From Polyangiaceae bacterium (GTDB lineage Bacteria > Myxococcota_A > Polyangia > Polyangiales > Polyangiaceae): DNA of 40,703 nucleotides. The DNA is taken from assembly GCA_025453595.1 (NCBI GenBank), contig JALOQB010000011.1:1-40703 (forward strand). The letters are read 5' to 3'. Each line of letters begins with the position of its first letter. The stretch's first letter is position 1. Shown one piece after another: positions 1 through 8,924 of the stretch. The translations under genes and the position numbers were made by a program. Below the pieces are notes generated by a model. That model was not told where the DNA came from and searched no databases. It saw only the letters and a program-made list of their open reading frames with translations.

Positions 1-330
1 GCAAGGGGGCCGCGCGGGGCGCAGCCCCATCGGCCCCCTTGCCGCGGGCGTGGGCTGCGCAAGCCCACCGTTCCCGCGAAGCGCCCGGGGCGCAGCCCCA
101 TCGGCCCCCTTGCCCGGGGGTGGGCGGGCAGCCCACCGTTTCCGCGAAGCCCCGGGGCGCAGCCCCCTCCACCCCCCTTGCCGCGGGCGTGGGCTGCGCA
201 AGCCCACCGTTCCCATGAAGCCCCCGGGCGCAGCCCCCTCCACCCCCTTGCCCGGGGGTGGGCCCCACAAGGCCCACCGTTCCCCCAAAGCCCCCCCGGG
301 GCGTAGGCTGCGAAGGCCCACCGTTCCCGG
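1..330. repeat. ~70-bp GC-rich tandem repeat tract, about five copies
   Basis: The word CCCACCGTT recurs at about 64, 132, 203, 273 and 317, giving periods of about 68, 71, 70 and 44. Between copies lie variants of GGGGCGCAGCCCC, CCCCTTGCC and GGGTGGGC, which can fold into short GC hairpins. The last copy is shortened. A 111-codon open frame at 50-385 exists only because the repeat lacks stops; it is Pro/Arg-rich, out of frame with the sigma gene and not credible. Apart from the repeat I see no gene in 1-398. The tract lies directly upstream of the sigma-factor gene and continues off the left edge. Confidence 0.75.
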
Positions 331-398
331 GTTCCCCGGGGCCTGGTGTGGCCATGGACCGACCCGGCTGGCCGCTGCGCCTTGACCGCGGCTCCGGG

Positions 399-1724
399 AT
401 GGCCCATCTAAGGGGCTCTCAATTTTGCTCACGAGAACCCTTGGCAAGCCGAAAAATAAACCCTACCAGCGGTGACTCCGGTTCGCCGAACGACCCCGTT
501 CCCGAGGTAGCTGTCCCCCCTCGACGGCGTGTGGTGCAGGCGCCTTCTGCTGCTTCTGTTGACGTTGTGGCGGCCCCTGCAGAGGGCAAGGCGCCTCGCA
601 AGCGTGCGGAGCCGGCGCGCAAGCCTGCGGCCTCCCGGGCGACCCCTGCGGTGGAGGGTGGGCGTGACAGCGAGCCGCCAGCTTCCCGCGGGGAGGGGGG
701 AGACGAGGACGAGGAGCAAGGGGGAGAAGACGAGCTGGAGCCGGTGGATGCGGCGGCAGAGCTGGTTCCAGAAGAAGAGCTCGGGGTGGAAGGGGAGGGG
801 GTCGAGGAGAGTCCGGCCTCGCTGTCGCTGCGGTCGCGTCGTTCGGACGAGGCCGAGGACGCGAAGCTGGCGGTCAACCGGAACGATCCGCTGCAGGCGT
901 ACCTGAGGGAGGTGCAGAGGCACCCGCTCCTGACACCGGACGAGGAGCAGACGCTGGCGCAGCGTTACACGGCGACACAGGACGTGGACGCGGCGGCGCG
1001 GCTGGTGACGGCGAACCTGCGGCTGGTGGTGAAGATCGCCTACGAGTACCGCCGCGCGTACAAGAACATCATGGATCTCATCCAGGAGGGGAACATCGGC
1101 CTGATGCAGGCGGTGAAGAAGTACGATCCCAACCGGGGTGTGAAGCTGAGCTCGTACTCGGCCTGGTGGATCCGCGCGTACATCCTGCGGTACATCATCA
1201 ACAACTGGCGGCTGGTGAAGCTGGGGACGACGCAGGCGCAGCGGAAGCTGTTCTTCAACCTGAACAAGGAGAAGGCGAAGCTGTCGGCGATGGGGATCGA
1301 CCCGACGCCGGAGCAGATTGCCAAGAACCTCGGGGTGGAGGAGCAGGAAGCGGCGGAGATGGAGCGGCGTCTGTCGTCGGGCGAGATGAGCCTGGACGCG
1401 CCGGTGGGGGACAACGAGGGGCGCCCGGTGTCGCGCATCGAGCTGATGGCGTCGGGGCTGATGGGGCCAGACAGCACGGTGGCCACGGAGGAGCTGAACG
1501 ACATCGTGCGGACGAAGCTGGCCGAGTTCCGGGTGGGGCTGAAGGGGAAGGACCTGGACATCTTTGACAAGCGGTTGATCGCGGACGAGCCGCTGACGCT
1601 GCAAGAGCTGGGGGATCAGTTCGGGATCTCGCGGGAGCGGGTGCGGCAGATCGAGGCGCGTTTGACGATGAACTTGCGCCAGTTCCTGGTGGCCGCGCTG
1701 GGCGACGCGGTCGATCTGGGATGA
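399..1724 (+). CDS. RNA polymerase sigma factor, RpoH (sigma-32) type
   Basis: Alternative sigma-70 family factor. From about residue 160 the protein is well conserved: region 1.2/2.1 (NDPLQAYLREV), region 2 (ANLRLVVKIAYEYRR, then DLIQEGNIGLMQAVKKYDP and SSYSAWWIRAYI), an RpoH-box-like segment (QRKLFFNLNKEK) and a region 4.2 helix-turn-helix (LTLQELGDQFGISRERVRQIE). The QRKLFFNL box is the signature of heat-shock-type sigmas. The N-terminal ~155 residues are low-complexity, first Ala/Pro-rich and then strongly acidic (Asp/Glu). The start is uncertain: ATG 399 is used, ATG 354 lies in the repeat tract, and TTG 441 and GTG 531 are also in frame; none has a good ribosome site. The stop overlaps the rsmI start (ATGA at 1721-1724), so the two are probably co-transcribed. 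Myxobacteria have several RpoH paralogues, so no gene number is assigned. Confidence 0.9.
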   Translation: MAHLRGSQFCSREPLASRKINPTSGDSGSPNDPVPEVAVPPRRRVVQAPSAASVDVVAAPAEGKAPRKRAEPARKPAASRATPAVEGGRDSEPPASRGEGGDEDEEQGGEDELEPVDAAAELVPEEELGVEGEGVEESPASLSLRSRRSDEAEDAKLAVNRNDPLQAYLREVQRHPLLTPDEEQTLAQRYTATQDVDAAARLVTANLRLVVKIAYEYRRAYKNIMDLIQEGNIGLMQAVKKYDPNRGVKLSSYSAWWIRAYILRYIINNWRLVKLGTTQAQRKLFFNLNKEKAKLSAMGIDPTPEQIAKNLGVEEQEAAEMERRLSSGEMSLDAPVGDNEGRPVSRIELMASGLMGPDSTVATEELNDIVRTKLAEFRVGLKGKDLDIFDKRLIADEPLTLQELGDQFGISRERVRQIEARLTMNLRQFLVAALGDAVDLG

Positions 1725-2572
1725 GCGAGGTCTCTGCCGGGGCGCTGTACCTGGTCGCGACGCCGATCGGGAACCTGGGGGATCTCTCGCGCCGGGCCGA
1801 GGCGTGCTTGCGGGGGGTGCAGCGGGTGCTGGCGGAGGACACGAGGCGAACCCGGGCGCTGCTGTCGCACCTGCAGATCCAGGGGACACCGGTCGATCGC
1901 TTCGACGCGCATGCGGGGCCCGAGGCGATCCACCGGGCGCTGGAGGCGCTGGGGCGAGGGGAGGCGCTGGCGCTGGTGACGGACGCGGGGACGCCTTCGG
2001 TGAGCGATCCCGGGGCGGCGCTGGCGAGGGCGGCGGTCGAGGCGGGGTTTGTGGTGGTGCCGATCCCCGGGGCCTCGGCGGTGCTGGCGGCGCTGGCGGG
2101 GGCGGCGCTGGGGGATGGGGCCTTCCGTTTCCTGGGGTTCTTGCCCCGGGAGCGGTCCCCCCGGGATGCGGTCCTGGAGCAGGTCACGGGGACCCCCGAG
2201 GTGGTGGTGCTGTTCGAGTCCCCTCATCGCCTGGGGGAGACGCTGGCCGAGCTGGCCGCGCTGCAGCCCGGTCGCCCGGCGGTGGTCGCCCGGGAGCTGA
2301 CCAAGGTTCACGAGGAGTTCACACGAGGCACGCTGGCCGAGCTGGCCTCCCTGGAGCGGGTCTGGCAGGGGGAAATCGTGCTGGTGCTGGGCCCCTTCGA
2401 GCGCCCCGCCGAGGCCGCTCCGGAGGCCCAGATCGAGGGGTGGATCGACGAGGCGCTGGCGCGCGGGGCCTCCGCCCGGGAGGCGGCGCAGCAGGTGGCC
2501 GCGCGCTCCGGGCTGCCTCGACGTGAGGTGTACGCCCGGGTGCTCGCCCGCAAGGCCCAGACCGCAGGGTAG
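1721..2572 (+). CDS. rsmI: 16S rRNA (cytidine1402-2'-O)-methyltransferase RsmI
   Basis: Tetrapyrrole-methylase fold SAM methyltransferase that 2'-O-methylates C1402 in the ribosomal P site of 16S rRNA. The family landmarks are present in order: LYLVATPIGNLGDLSRRA near the N-terminus, LAEDTRRTRALLSHL, TDAGTPSVSDPG, VVPIPGASAVLAAL, FLGFLPR, VVLFESPHRL and ARELTKVHEEFTRGTL. Its 283 residues match the usual length. The ATG overlaps the sigma-factor stop by 4 nt, indicating translational coupling. A GC-rich hairpin begins at the stop codon (2571-2591). Pairing of rsmI with a stress-type sigma gene is probably positional rather than functional. Confidence 0.95.
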   Translation: MSEVSAGALYLVATPIGNLGDLSRRAEACLRGVQRVLAEDTRRTRALLSHLQIQGTPVDRFDAHAGPEAIHRALEALGRGEALALVTDAGTPSVSDPGAALARAAVEAGFVVVPIPGASAVLAALAGAALGDGAFRFLGFLPRERSPRDAVLEQVTGTPEVVVLFESPHRLGETLAELAALQPGRPAVVARELTKVHEEFTRGTLAELASLERVWQGEIVLVLGPFERPAEAAPEAQIEGWIDEALARGASAREAAQQVAARSGLPRREVYARVLARKAQTAG

Positions 2573-2591
2573 CCCGGGCCCGGGCCGGGCT
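2571..2591 (+). terminator. GC hairpin after rsmI, weak terminator candidate
   Basis: AGCCCGG (2571-2577) pairs with CCGGGCT (2585-2591) across a 7-nt loop and includes the end of the stop codon. There is no T tract, so it may be an attenuator or RNA-stability hairpin rather than a full intrinsic terminator. The next gene starts about 70 nt downstream. Confidence 0.3.
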
Positions 2592-2662
2592 CGGGGGTGG
2601 TTCTCCCACCTCGCGATGTGTTCAAGGCGCCCGGGCCTCTTTCCGGTATGGTAAGGGACCGC

Positions 2663-5344
2663 ATGGAAAGGGGATCTGTGACAGGCAACCAGACCGGCGC
2701 CGACCCACGTCTGGGCTCCTTGCTGCGAGGCAAATGGCGCCTCGACAGGGTGCTGGGGACAGGGGGGATGGCCACGGTGTACGAGGCCGTGCACCAGGGG
2801 AACGGCCGCCGCGTTGCTATCAAGATCCTCCATACAGAGCTGGCCCGGGACGCGGGGGTACGCGAGCGATTTTTGCGGGAAGGGTACGTCGGCAACAAGA
2901 TCCAGCACCGGGGTCGGGTCGAGGTGCTCGACGACGATGAGAGCGAGGATGGGGCCCCGTTTCTCATCATGGAGCTGCTCGAGGGGCAGACGATCAGCGA
3001 GCTGCAGAAGCAGGCGAGCAAGAGGCTCCCGCTGGTGCAGACGCTGGAGCTGGCGGAGCAGCTTCTCGACGTGCTGGCGGCGTGCCATGCGGTGGGGATC
3101 GTGCACCGGGATCTCAAGCCGGCGAACGTGTTCGTGACCCACGAGGGGCTGGTCAAAGTGCTCGACTTTGGCGTGGCGCAGCTGCGCGAGGGGCAGCAGG
3201 ATCACACCCGCGCGGGCATGGCCCTGGGGACGCCCTCGTTCATGGCCCCGGAGCAGGCCCGGGGGCTGGGCGATCAGCTCGATGGTCGAGCTGACATCTT
3301 CTCCGTGGGGGCGATGCTTTACTTCATGCTCTCCGGCATCCGTCTCCACAAGGGGCGGAGCAACGACGAGGCGCTGGTGCTCGCCGCCACGCAGCCGGCC
3401 CCGTCGCTGGCGCGGGTGGCGCCGAACCTGCCGGTCGAGGTGATCGCGCTGGTGGACCGGGCCCTGGCCTGGGATCGGCGCAACCGGTTCGGGGACGCCT
3501 CCGAGATGAAGGCTGCGGTCTCGGCGATCCTGGCGGCCCAGAGGGGGCGCGGGGCGCCTCCGCCGGCGGTCCCCTCGGTGGGGGCGGGGGTGGGGTCGGC
3601 GCCGGTGTCAGCGCCGGTGGAGGAGGTACTCACCGAGGATCACCCCGATATTCAGCGGCTGCGAGGGCTGTTCCGGCAGCTGGATCGGCTGCTGGCCTCG
3701 GTGCGGCAGTACGGCTGGGAGCACCCGGAGACGAGCCGCAAGCTGCGCTATGCCTTCGAAGAGCTGGTGCGAGGGCTGGAGGAGGCGCCGGGGGCGATCC
3801 GCTGGTCGGTGCGCCCCTACTCGTTCCTGCACCGGCAGATCGACATCTGGGAGCCGGCGGCGCCCCTGGACCTGGTGCCCTGGGCGCTCTTCGAGGCGGG
3901 GGTGCGCGAGTTCGGGCTGAGCCCGGGGATCACCGAGGAAGAGCTGCGGGGCCTGGTGAGCGTGTGGTTGCTGGATCCATCGCGGGATCTACCTCCAGAG
4001 GATGACCTGGCGACGGCGCTGTGGGACCGGGATCTGGAGCACGTACACGTCGCCTGCGCCGACGACTGGGCCGAGGGGGGCGCCGCCGCGCGTGAGGCCT
4101 TCTATGCCGCCTCCGAGCGGCTGGAGCAGCTCGCCGATCGCGCCGCCCAGGCCGCCCAGGCCGAGGCGCGGGCCATGGCGATCTCGGTGGACCGGGCCGC
4201 TGCCCAGCAGCAGGCGCTCTCCTCGGCGCTGGGGCTGGATCACGCGACGCGGCTCGCCCTCTCCTCCCAGTTCAACCTCTCCAACGAGCGCTGGACCGAG
4301 CGCTTCGTCGACGTGCTCATCGACGCGCTGTACGAGGGGGCCCGGGGCAAGGACGTGAACGCGCTGCTCGGCTCCCTGGCCGCCTCCTCTGCGGACCTCA
4401 CGCTGGCCCGGCGCAGCGCCGTGGTGGTGGGGCTCTTCGACACGGTGCACGAGGTCCTCAAGGCCCGGGTGCCCCAGAGCGGAGGGCTGGTGCGGCGGCT
4501 GGTCCACACCCTCTTCGGGGGCGAGGCGCTCCAGCTCTCGCTGCGGCTCGCCGCCGAGCCGGGCGCTGCCTCTCCCGAGCTGATCCGTGCGCTTGAGCTG
4601 GGCCTCTCGCAGCAGGATGGCAGCGCCGTCCCGCAGGCGCTGGCGGCCTTGCCCGGGGCCACCCCCGAGCTCCGGGCGGCGCTGCTGCGTTACCTCCTCC
4701 GCGTCGTCGAGGAAGGCGCCCCGGCCATCGCCGCCTTCTTGCCCCAGGCCGAGCCTGCCCTGGGCCGCGAGCTGCTGGCGCTGCTGGCGAAGGCCCAGGG
4801 GGACGCCGCGCGCCAGGCCCTCGATGCGGTCGCCCAGGGCGCCTCGCCCCGGCTGCGCCTCGAGCTGGCGACGCTCCGGGGGCTCTCCGGGGAGGCGCTG
4901 GCTCGCACCGTGGCTCCCTTGCTCGAAGACACCGACTTCGAGGTGCGAAAAAGCGCCCTCCAGGCCGTGGCCGAGCACCGCCTCAAGGAGCTCGGGCCAG
5001 GCCTGGTGCGCCGGGCGGAAGACCCCTCCTTCCATGGCCTCCCCATCGAGGAGCGCCGGCTGCTGCTACTCACCCTCTGGGGGCTCAACGGGCTCCGGGC
5101 CGAGGCCCTGGTGATCGCGCTGCTCTCCCAGCGCCAGGTGATCAAGGCCGAGGGCCGCGAGCAGAGCCGGTTGCTGGCCGCCGAGTCCCTCGGGGAGCAC
5201 GCGACCTCTCCCCAGGCGCTCGCCGCGCTGGTCGATGCGCAGAAGGGCTGGTGGGGGGTTTCAGATGACCTCAAGGGGGCCGCCCTGCAAGCCGCGCAGA
5301 AGGTGCAAGCCCGGATGAACGCCGCCAAGGAGAACGCGCCATGA
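2663..5344 (+). CDS. Ser/Thr protein kinase with C-terminal helical (HEAT-like) repeats
   Basis: Pkn2-family (Hanks-type) kinase of about 893 residues. The kinase domain spans residues ~20-290. It has the glycine loop LGTGGMATVYEA (~30), the lysine of VAIKIL (~58), catalytic HRDLKPANV (~147), DFG (~168) and APEQARG (~193), so it should be active. No transmembrane segment follows, so it is probably cytosolic. After a Pro/Ala linker the remaining ~570 residues are helical. The last part (from ~620) has repeating Leu/Ala-rich helix pairs such as ARTVAPLLEDTDFEVRKSAL, typical of HEAT repeats and suggesting a protein-binding solenoid. Start: ATG 2663 is chosen because AAGGGA lies 5 nt upstream; ATG 2648 and GTG 2678 are alternatives. 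The stop overlaps the next start (ATGA at 5341), so the kinase and the J-domain scaffold are probably made together and may be partners. Confidence 0.9.
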   Translation: MERGSVTGNQTGADPRLGSLLRGKWRLDRVLGTGGMATVYEAVHQGNGRRVAIKILHTELARDAGVRERFLREGYVGNKIQHRGRVEVLDDDESEDGAPFLIMELLEGQTISELQKQASKRLPLVQTLELAEQLLDVLAACHAVGIVHRDLKPANVFVTHEGLVKVLDFGVAQLREGQQDHTRAGMALGTPSFMAPEQARGLGDQLDGRADIFSVGAMLYFMLSGIRLHKGRSNDEALVLAATQPAPSLARVAPNLPVEVIALVDRALAWDRRNRFGDASEMKAAVSAILAAQRGRGAPPPAVPSVGAGVGSAPVSAPVEEVLTEDHPDIQRLRGLFRQLDRLLASVRQYGWEHPETSRKLRYAFEELVRGLEEAPGAIRWSVRPYSFLHRQIDIWEPAAPLDLVPWALFEAGVREFGLSPGITEEELRGLVSVWLLDPSRDLPPEDDLATALWDRDLEHVHVACADDWAEGGAAAREAFYAASERLEQLADRAAQAAQAEARAMAISVDRAAAQQQALSSALGLDHATRLALSSQFNLSNERWTERFVDVLIDALYEGARGKDVNALLGSLAASSADLTLARRSAVVVGLFDTVHEVLKARVPQSGGLVRRLVHTLFGGEALQLSLRLAAEPGAASPELIRALELGLSQQDGSAVPQALAALPGATPELRAALLRYLLRVVEEGAPAIAAFLPQAEPALGRELLALLAKAQGDAARQALDAVAQGASPRLRLELATLRGLSGEALARTVAPLLEDTDFEVRKSALQAVAEHRLKELGPGLVRRAEDPSFHGLPIEERRLLLLTLWGLNGLRAEALVIALLSQRQVIKAEGREQSRLLAAESLGEHATSPQALAALVDAQKGWWGVSDDLKGAALQAAQKVQARMNAAKENAP

Positions 5345-8300
5345 CCGCCCTGGATGCACTCACCCACGACGCAGGGGCCCGGGTCCGCAAGGGGAGGATG
5401 AGGGAGCACGGCGGGGCGCTGGTGCTGCACCTGTTCCGGCTGCTGAAGCTGGCGCAGATGCACTCGCTGGAGAACCAGGCGTTCCGCACGCAGCTGGACG
5501 AGGCGGCGGCGGCCTTCCGGGAGTACCGGCTCAAGGCGGCGGACTCGGTGGCGTACTTCTTCGCGAAGGGGGTGGTGTTCTTCTCCGGGGAGCCGCTGAA
5601 GGCGAGCCGCTCGGTCTACGAGTCGGCGCTGGAGCTGGGGGCGATGATGAAGCGCTGCGGAGGCTCCGAGCTGTCCTTTGCGCCGGACGTGGGGGCGGAG
5701 GATCTGCGGAGCTTCGTGGTGGCGGTGACGCGGACGCTGCGGGAGCCGATGACGAAGTTCTCGGATTTCGACGTGCCCCGGGTCCGCCTGCGGGAGGTGT
5801 CGGCGGCGGCCCAGCTGCGGGGGCTCGAGGTCGAGCAGCTCGACGAGGAGCAGCGGGTCGTGCGGACCTACGCCTCGGCGGTGGTGGTGATGCGGCGCTT
5901 CTTCGAGGCGTTGATGGCCGGCGAGGCGGAGATGCCGCGGCGGATCAAGCGCATCGCCCAGGCGCTGGTCGATCTGTCGGCGGGCAGCACCCCGGCGCTC
6001 CTCGGGGTGACGGCGGTGCGCAACGCGAACCATGACGAGGCGGGCCGCGCGGTGAACACGGCGATCCTGGCGGTGGCCATGACGCGCCGCCTCACCCAGG
6101 AGCGAGCCGTGCTCACCCGCGTCGCCATGGCGGCGCTGCTGCTCGACGCCGGGCGGCCCCGCGCTCTCCGCGCCTTGCGCGGGGAAGACGACTCCGCGGC
6201 CCTGCCCACGATGCTCCCGGACTCCTCGGAGCGCGGCCTGCCCGCCGGCACCGCCGCGGTGCTCACCACCCTGGGGCGGCTCAACGAGCCCACCATCCTG
6301 CGCAGCGTGGTCATCTACGAGGCCCTCTGGGCCCGCCGCGTCCCCCTCCTCGGGGCGCTCTACCGCGGGCTCCGCACCCCGACCCTCCATGCGCGCATCG
6401 TCGCCGTGGCCCGCGCCTACAACGACCTGCTCACCCCCCAGCCGGCCGAGCCGCCCCGCAGCCCCTCCGAGGCCCTCTTGCGCCTCGAAGAAGAGATCTC
6501 GGCCAGCAAGGACCGCGCGGACATGACCGCGCTCCGCCTGCTCATGGCCACGGTGGGTCTGTTGCCACCCGGGACGCTGGTGCAGCTCTCTTCCGGGGCC
6601 TCGGCGGTGGTGCTGGCGGGGGAGAGCGCGGCGCGGCTGCGGCTGCGGGTGCTGCTGGAGGCGGACGGCGCGCTCCCGGAGGCGCCGCGCGAGGTGGCTG
6701 CCGGGGAGGAGGGGACCGAGATCGTGCGCATCGTGGGCTCCGATCCGCGGGCTGCGCGCCAGGAGGCGCCGCCGGTATCGGTGAGGTCTCCGGCCTCGAT
6801 GCGGGCGCCGGCGCCGCCGGCTGCTGCGTCGGAGGCGCCACCGATCTCGGTGCGTCCCGTGGCGTCGATGCGTCCGCCGGTCATCGCGGTGCAGCCCCCG
6901 GACCCGGAGCCGGTGGCCCCCGTGTCGCTCCGGGGGAGGGCGCTCCCGGCGGCGTCCCCGGCGGTGCCGGATGCGGACGAGGGGCGCACCGTCGCGATGG
7001 CGAGCAACGTGGCCCAGGCGATGATCGCCGCCACGACGCAGGGGCGAGGGACGACGGCGGTGCCGGAGCCCGAGGCGCCCCGGCGTGCCCCCTCCTCCGT
7101 GCCGCCGGGCAAGCAGGCTGATTTCTCGGGAGATCTCCAGAAATCTCCGCTGCCTCATGTGCTGCTCAACGTGCTGTCGCGCAGGCTCTCGGGGTCGCTG
7201 GTGCTGGACCACGAGGGGCAGGAGCACTCGCTGGTCTTCGAGGCGGGGGTGGTGGCCAAGGTGCGCTCGGCGGCCCCGGCGCCGCGCCTCGGCGATCTGC
7301 TGCGAGAGCGGCTGGGGGACGAGCGCGTCGAGGCCTGCGCCCGCAAGGCGCTGGAGCGCAAGGTGCTGCTGGGCAAGCAGCTGGTCATCGACGGGTTGAT
7401 GCCGGCCCGGGAGGTGATGCAGGCCCTGGCAGAGCAGCAGGCGATGCGTGTCGTGGCGCTCTGTGATCTGCCGCGGAGCACCCTTTACGGCTTCTTCAAC
7501 CAGCACGATCTGTTGCCCGAGCAGGTGGCGCTCGAATCCTCGCCGCTGGCGCTGGTGCTGCGGTGCATGCGCGAATGGAACGATCAGACCCGCATGGAGG
7601 AGTCGCTGCAGAAGCTGGGGGCGCGCCCGCTGGCGCTCCACACCCACGCGAACCTCGAGCTGTTCGGGTTCTCGCGGGAAGAATCGGCTTACCTCGACTG
7701 GATCTTCCTCCAGCGCCTCTCCTACGCCGCGATCCGCAGAGCGAGCCCCGAGCCCTTCGACGGCGTGCGGCTGCTGCTCTACACCCTGGCCATCGCGCGG
7801 CACCTCGACCTGGGGCCCAGCCAGTGGCCGCTGGGGGTGCCCAGGCTGACCGAGGAGAGCGTGGTCTCCTCGATGGTGTCGTTGACCACCGGCAGCGTGA
7901 ACACGCTGGCCCCGCCGTCGATCACGCCGGCCCCGTCCTCGGTGTCGTCGGTCAGCAAGGTGATCCCGGCCTCCTCGGTGACCCCGTCCAGCCCCCCGTC
8001 CTCCCGCCAGCCCCTCTCCGGCGCCGCGCCGCCTTCGGTGCGCATCCCCCGCAACCCGATCATCTCCGACGTCCCGCCGGCGCCCCCGCCTTCGGCGCCC
8101 CCGACACCCGCGCCGGCCGCCGCGGTCATCGAGCGCAACTCGACGCCTCCGCCCTCGCAGGACGAATGGACCGAGCGCCGCCGCCAGATCTCCGAGCGGG
8201 CGGCGGATCTCTCCGGGAAGAACCACTACGAGGTGCTCCAGATCGCGCCGGATGCCACCGGGGCCGAGGTTCAAAAAGCCTTCCTTGCCGCGGTCAAGGT

Positions 8301-8910
8301 CTTCCACCCGGACCGGCTCCCCGCGGCCCTCGAGGATCTCCGCGCCGAATCCTCCCGCGTGTTTGGCGCCATCGTCGAGGCCCACAAGACGCTGACCGAC
8401 CCGGCGGCCCGGGCCTCCTACGACGCCGCGCTGCAGGCCCCCGGCGGCGGGAACAGCGCCGCCGAGCAGGCCGAGGTCGAGCGCGTGCTCGGGGCCTCCC
8501 ACGCGTTTCAGAAGGCCCAGATCCTGCTGCGGCGCAACGACGTGGACCAGGCCGAGCGGCTGGCCCAGGAGGCCGTCTCCCTCGACCCGCAGCCGGACCA
8601 CCTCGCCCTCCGCGGCTGGATCCACGCCCTCCGTAACCAGCTCCCGGAGGCCATCGAGCTGCTCAACCGCTCCATCGAAGAGAGCCCCCAGGCCGAGGAG
8701 GCGCTCTTCTACCGCGGCACCGTGCTCAAGCGCATGGGCCATGAAAACAAGGCGATCTCCGACTTTCGCCGGGTGCTCGAGCAGAACCCGAAGCACCTGG
8801 AAGCGGCCCGCGAGGTGCGCCTCTTCGAGATGCGGCGCCAGGGGGCGCAGGCCGAGGACGAGGGCAAGCCCGGGCTCTTCGGGAAGCTCTTTCAGAAGAA
8901 GAAGAGCTGA
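5341..8910 (+). CDS. Multidomain scaffold: degenerate HD-GYP, DUF4388, J domain, TPR
   Basis: A 1189-residue protein. Residues ~20-220 resemble the N-terminal module often found before HD-GYP domains in myxobacteria (LLKLAQMHSLENQAF). Residues ~225-360 follow the HD-GYP layout: AVNTAILAVAMTRRL, AALLLDAGR where LLHDiG is expected, and RIVAVARAYNDLLTP where the IvaVaDayDAlt motif is expected. The HD, HH and GYP residues are missing, so cyclic-di-GMP hydrolysis is unlikely. A Pro/Ala/Ser linker leads to DUF4388 (~594-700, PatA-N-like), another linker, then a J domain (~959-1030) with the HPD tripeptide (VFHPDRLP), and TPR-like helices (~1045-1165). The HPD implies that it can stimulate an Hsp70. 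It is coupled to the upstream kinase by a 4-nt overlap. I infer a signalling scaffold; the substrate is unknown. Confidence 0.85.
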   Translation: MTALDALTHDAGARVRKGRMREHGGALVLHLFRLLKLAQMHSLENQAFRTQLDEAAAAFREYRLKAADSVAYFFAKGVVFFSGEPLKASRSVYESALELGAMMKRCGGSELSFAPDVGAEDLRSFVVAVTRTLREPMTKFSDFDVPRVRLREVSAAAQLRGLEVEQLDEEQRVVRTYASAVVVMRRFFEALMAGEAEMPRRIKRIAQALVDLSAGSTPALLGVTAVRNANHDEAGRAVNTAILAVAMTRRLTQERAVLTRVAMAALLLDAGRPRALRALRGEDDSAALPTMLPDSSERGLPAGTAAVLTTLGRLNEPTILRSVVIYEALWARRVPLLGALYRGLRTPTLHARIVAVARAYNDLLTPQPAEPPRSPSEALLRLEEEISASKDRADMTALRLLMATVGLLPPGTLVQLSSGASAVVLAGESAARLRLRVLLEADGALPEAPREVAAGEEGTEIVRIVGSDPRAARQEAPPVSVRSPASMRAPAPPAAASEAPPISVRPVASMRPPVIAVQPPDPEPVAPVSLRGRALPAASPAVPDADEGRTVAMASNVAQAMIAATTQGRGTTAVPEPEAPRRAPSSVPPGKQADFSGDLQKSPLPHVLLNVLSRRLSGSLVLDHEGQEHSLVFEAGVVAKVRSAAPAPRLGDLLRERLGDERVEACARKALERKVLLGKQLVIDGLMPAREVMQALAEQQAMRVVALCDLPRSTLYGFFNQHDLLPEQVALESSPLALVLRCMREWNDQTRMEESLQKLGARPLALHTHANLELFGFSREESAYLDWIFLQRLSYAAIRRASPEPFDGVRLLLYTLAIARHLDLGPSQWPLGVPRLTEESVVSSMVSLTTGSVNTLAPPSITPAPSSVSSVSKVIPASSVTPSSPPSSRQPLSGAAPPSVRIPRNPIISDVPPAPPPSAPPTPAPAAAVIERNSTPPPSQDEWTERRRQISERAADLSGKNHYEVLQIAPDATGAEVQKAFLAAVKVFHPDRLPAALEDLRAESSRVFGAIVEAHKTLTDPAARASYDAALQAPGGGNSAAEQAEVERVLGASHAFQKAQILLRRNDVDQAERLAQEAVSLDPQPDHLALRGWIHALRNQLPEAIELLNRSIEESPQAEEALFYRGTVLKRMGHENKAISDFRRVLEQNPKHLEAAREVRLFEMRRQGAQAEDEGKPGLFGKLFQKKKS

Positions 8911-8924
8911 GCGCCCGCTCAGCT
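8905..8924. terminator. Perfect hairpin containing both convergent stop codons
   Basis: AGCTGAGC (8905-8912) and GCTCAGCT (8917-8924) form an 8-bp perfect stem with a GCCC loop. The TGA of the scaffold gene (8908-8910) lies in the left arm and the TGA of the aminotransferase (8919-8921, reverse) in the right arm. There is no T tract on either side. It may act as a bidirectional 3'-end hairpin. Confidence 0.4.

Noticed and set aside
50-385. 111-codon forward frame in the repeat tract
   Set aside because: Composition is entirely repeat-driven Pro/Arg/Ala/Gly, with no ribosome site and no conserved pattern.
4690-8796. A 1368-codon open frame on the reverse strand across the kinase and scaffold genes
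   Set aside because: It is antisense to two genes with clear domain motifs, is Arg/Gly/His-rich with no recognisable domain, and arises because GC-rich coding DNA has few stops in the mirrored frame.
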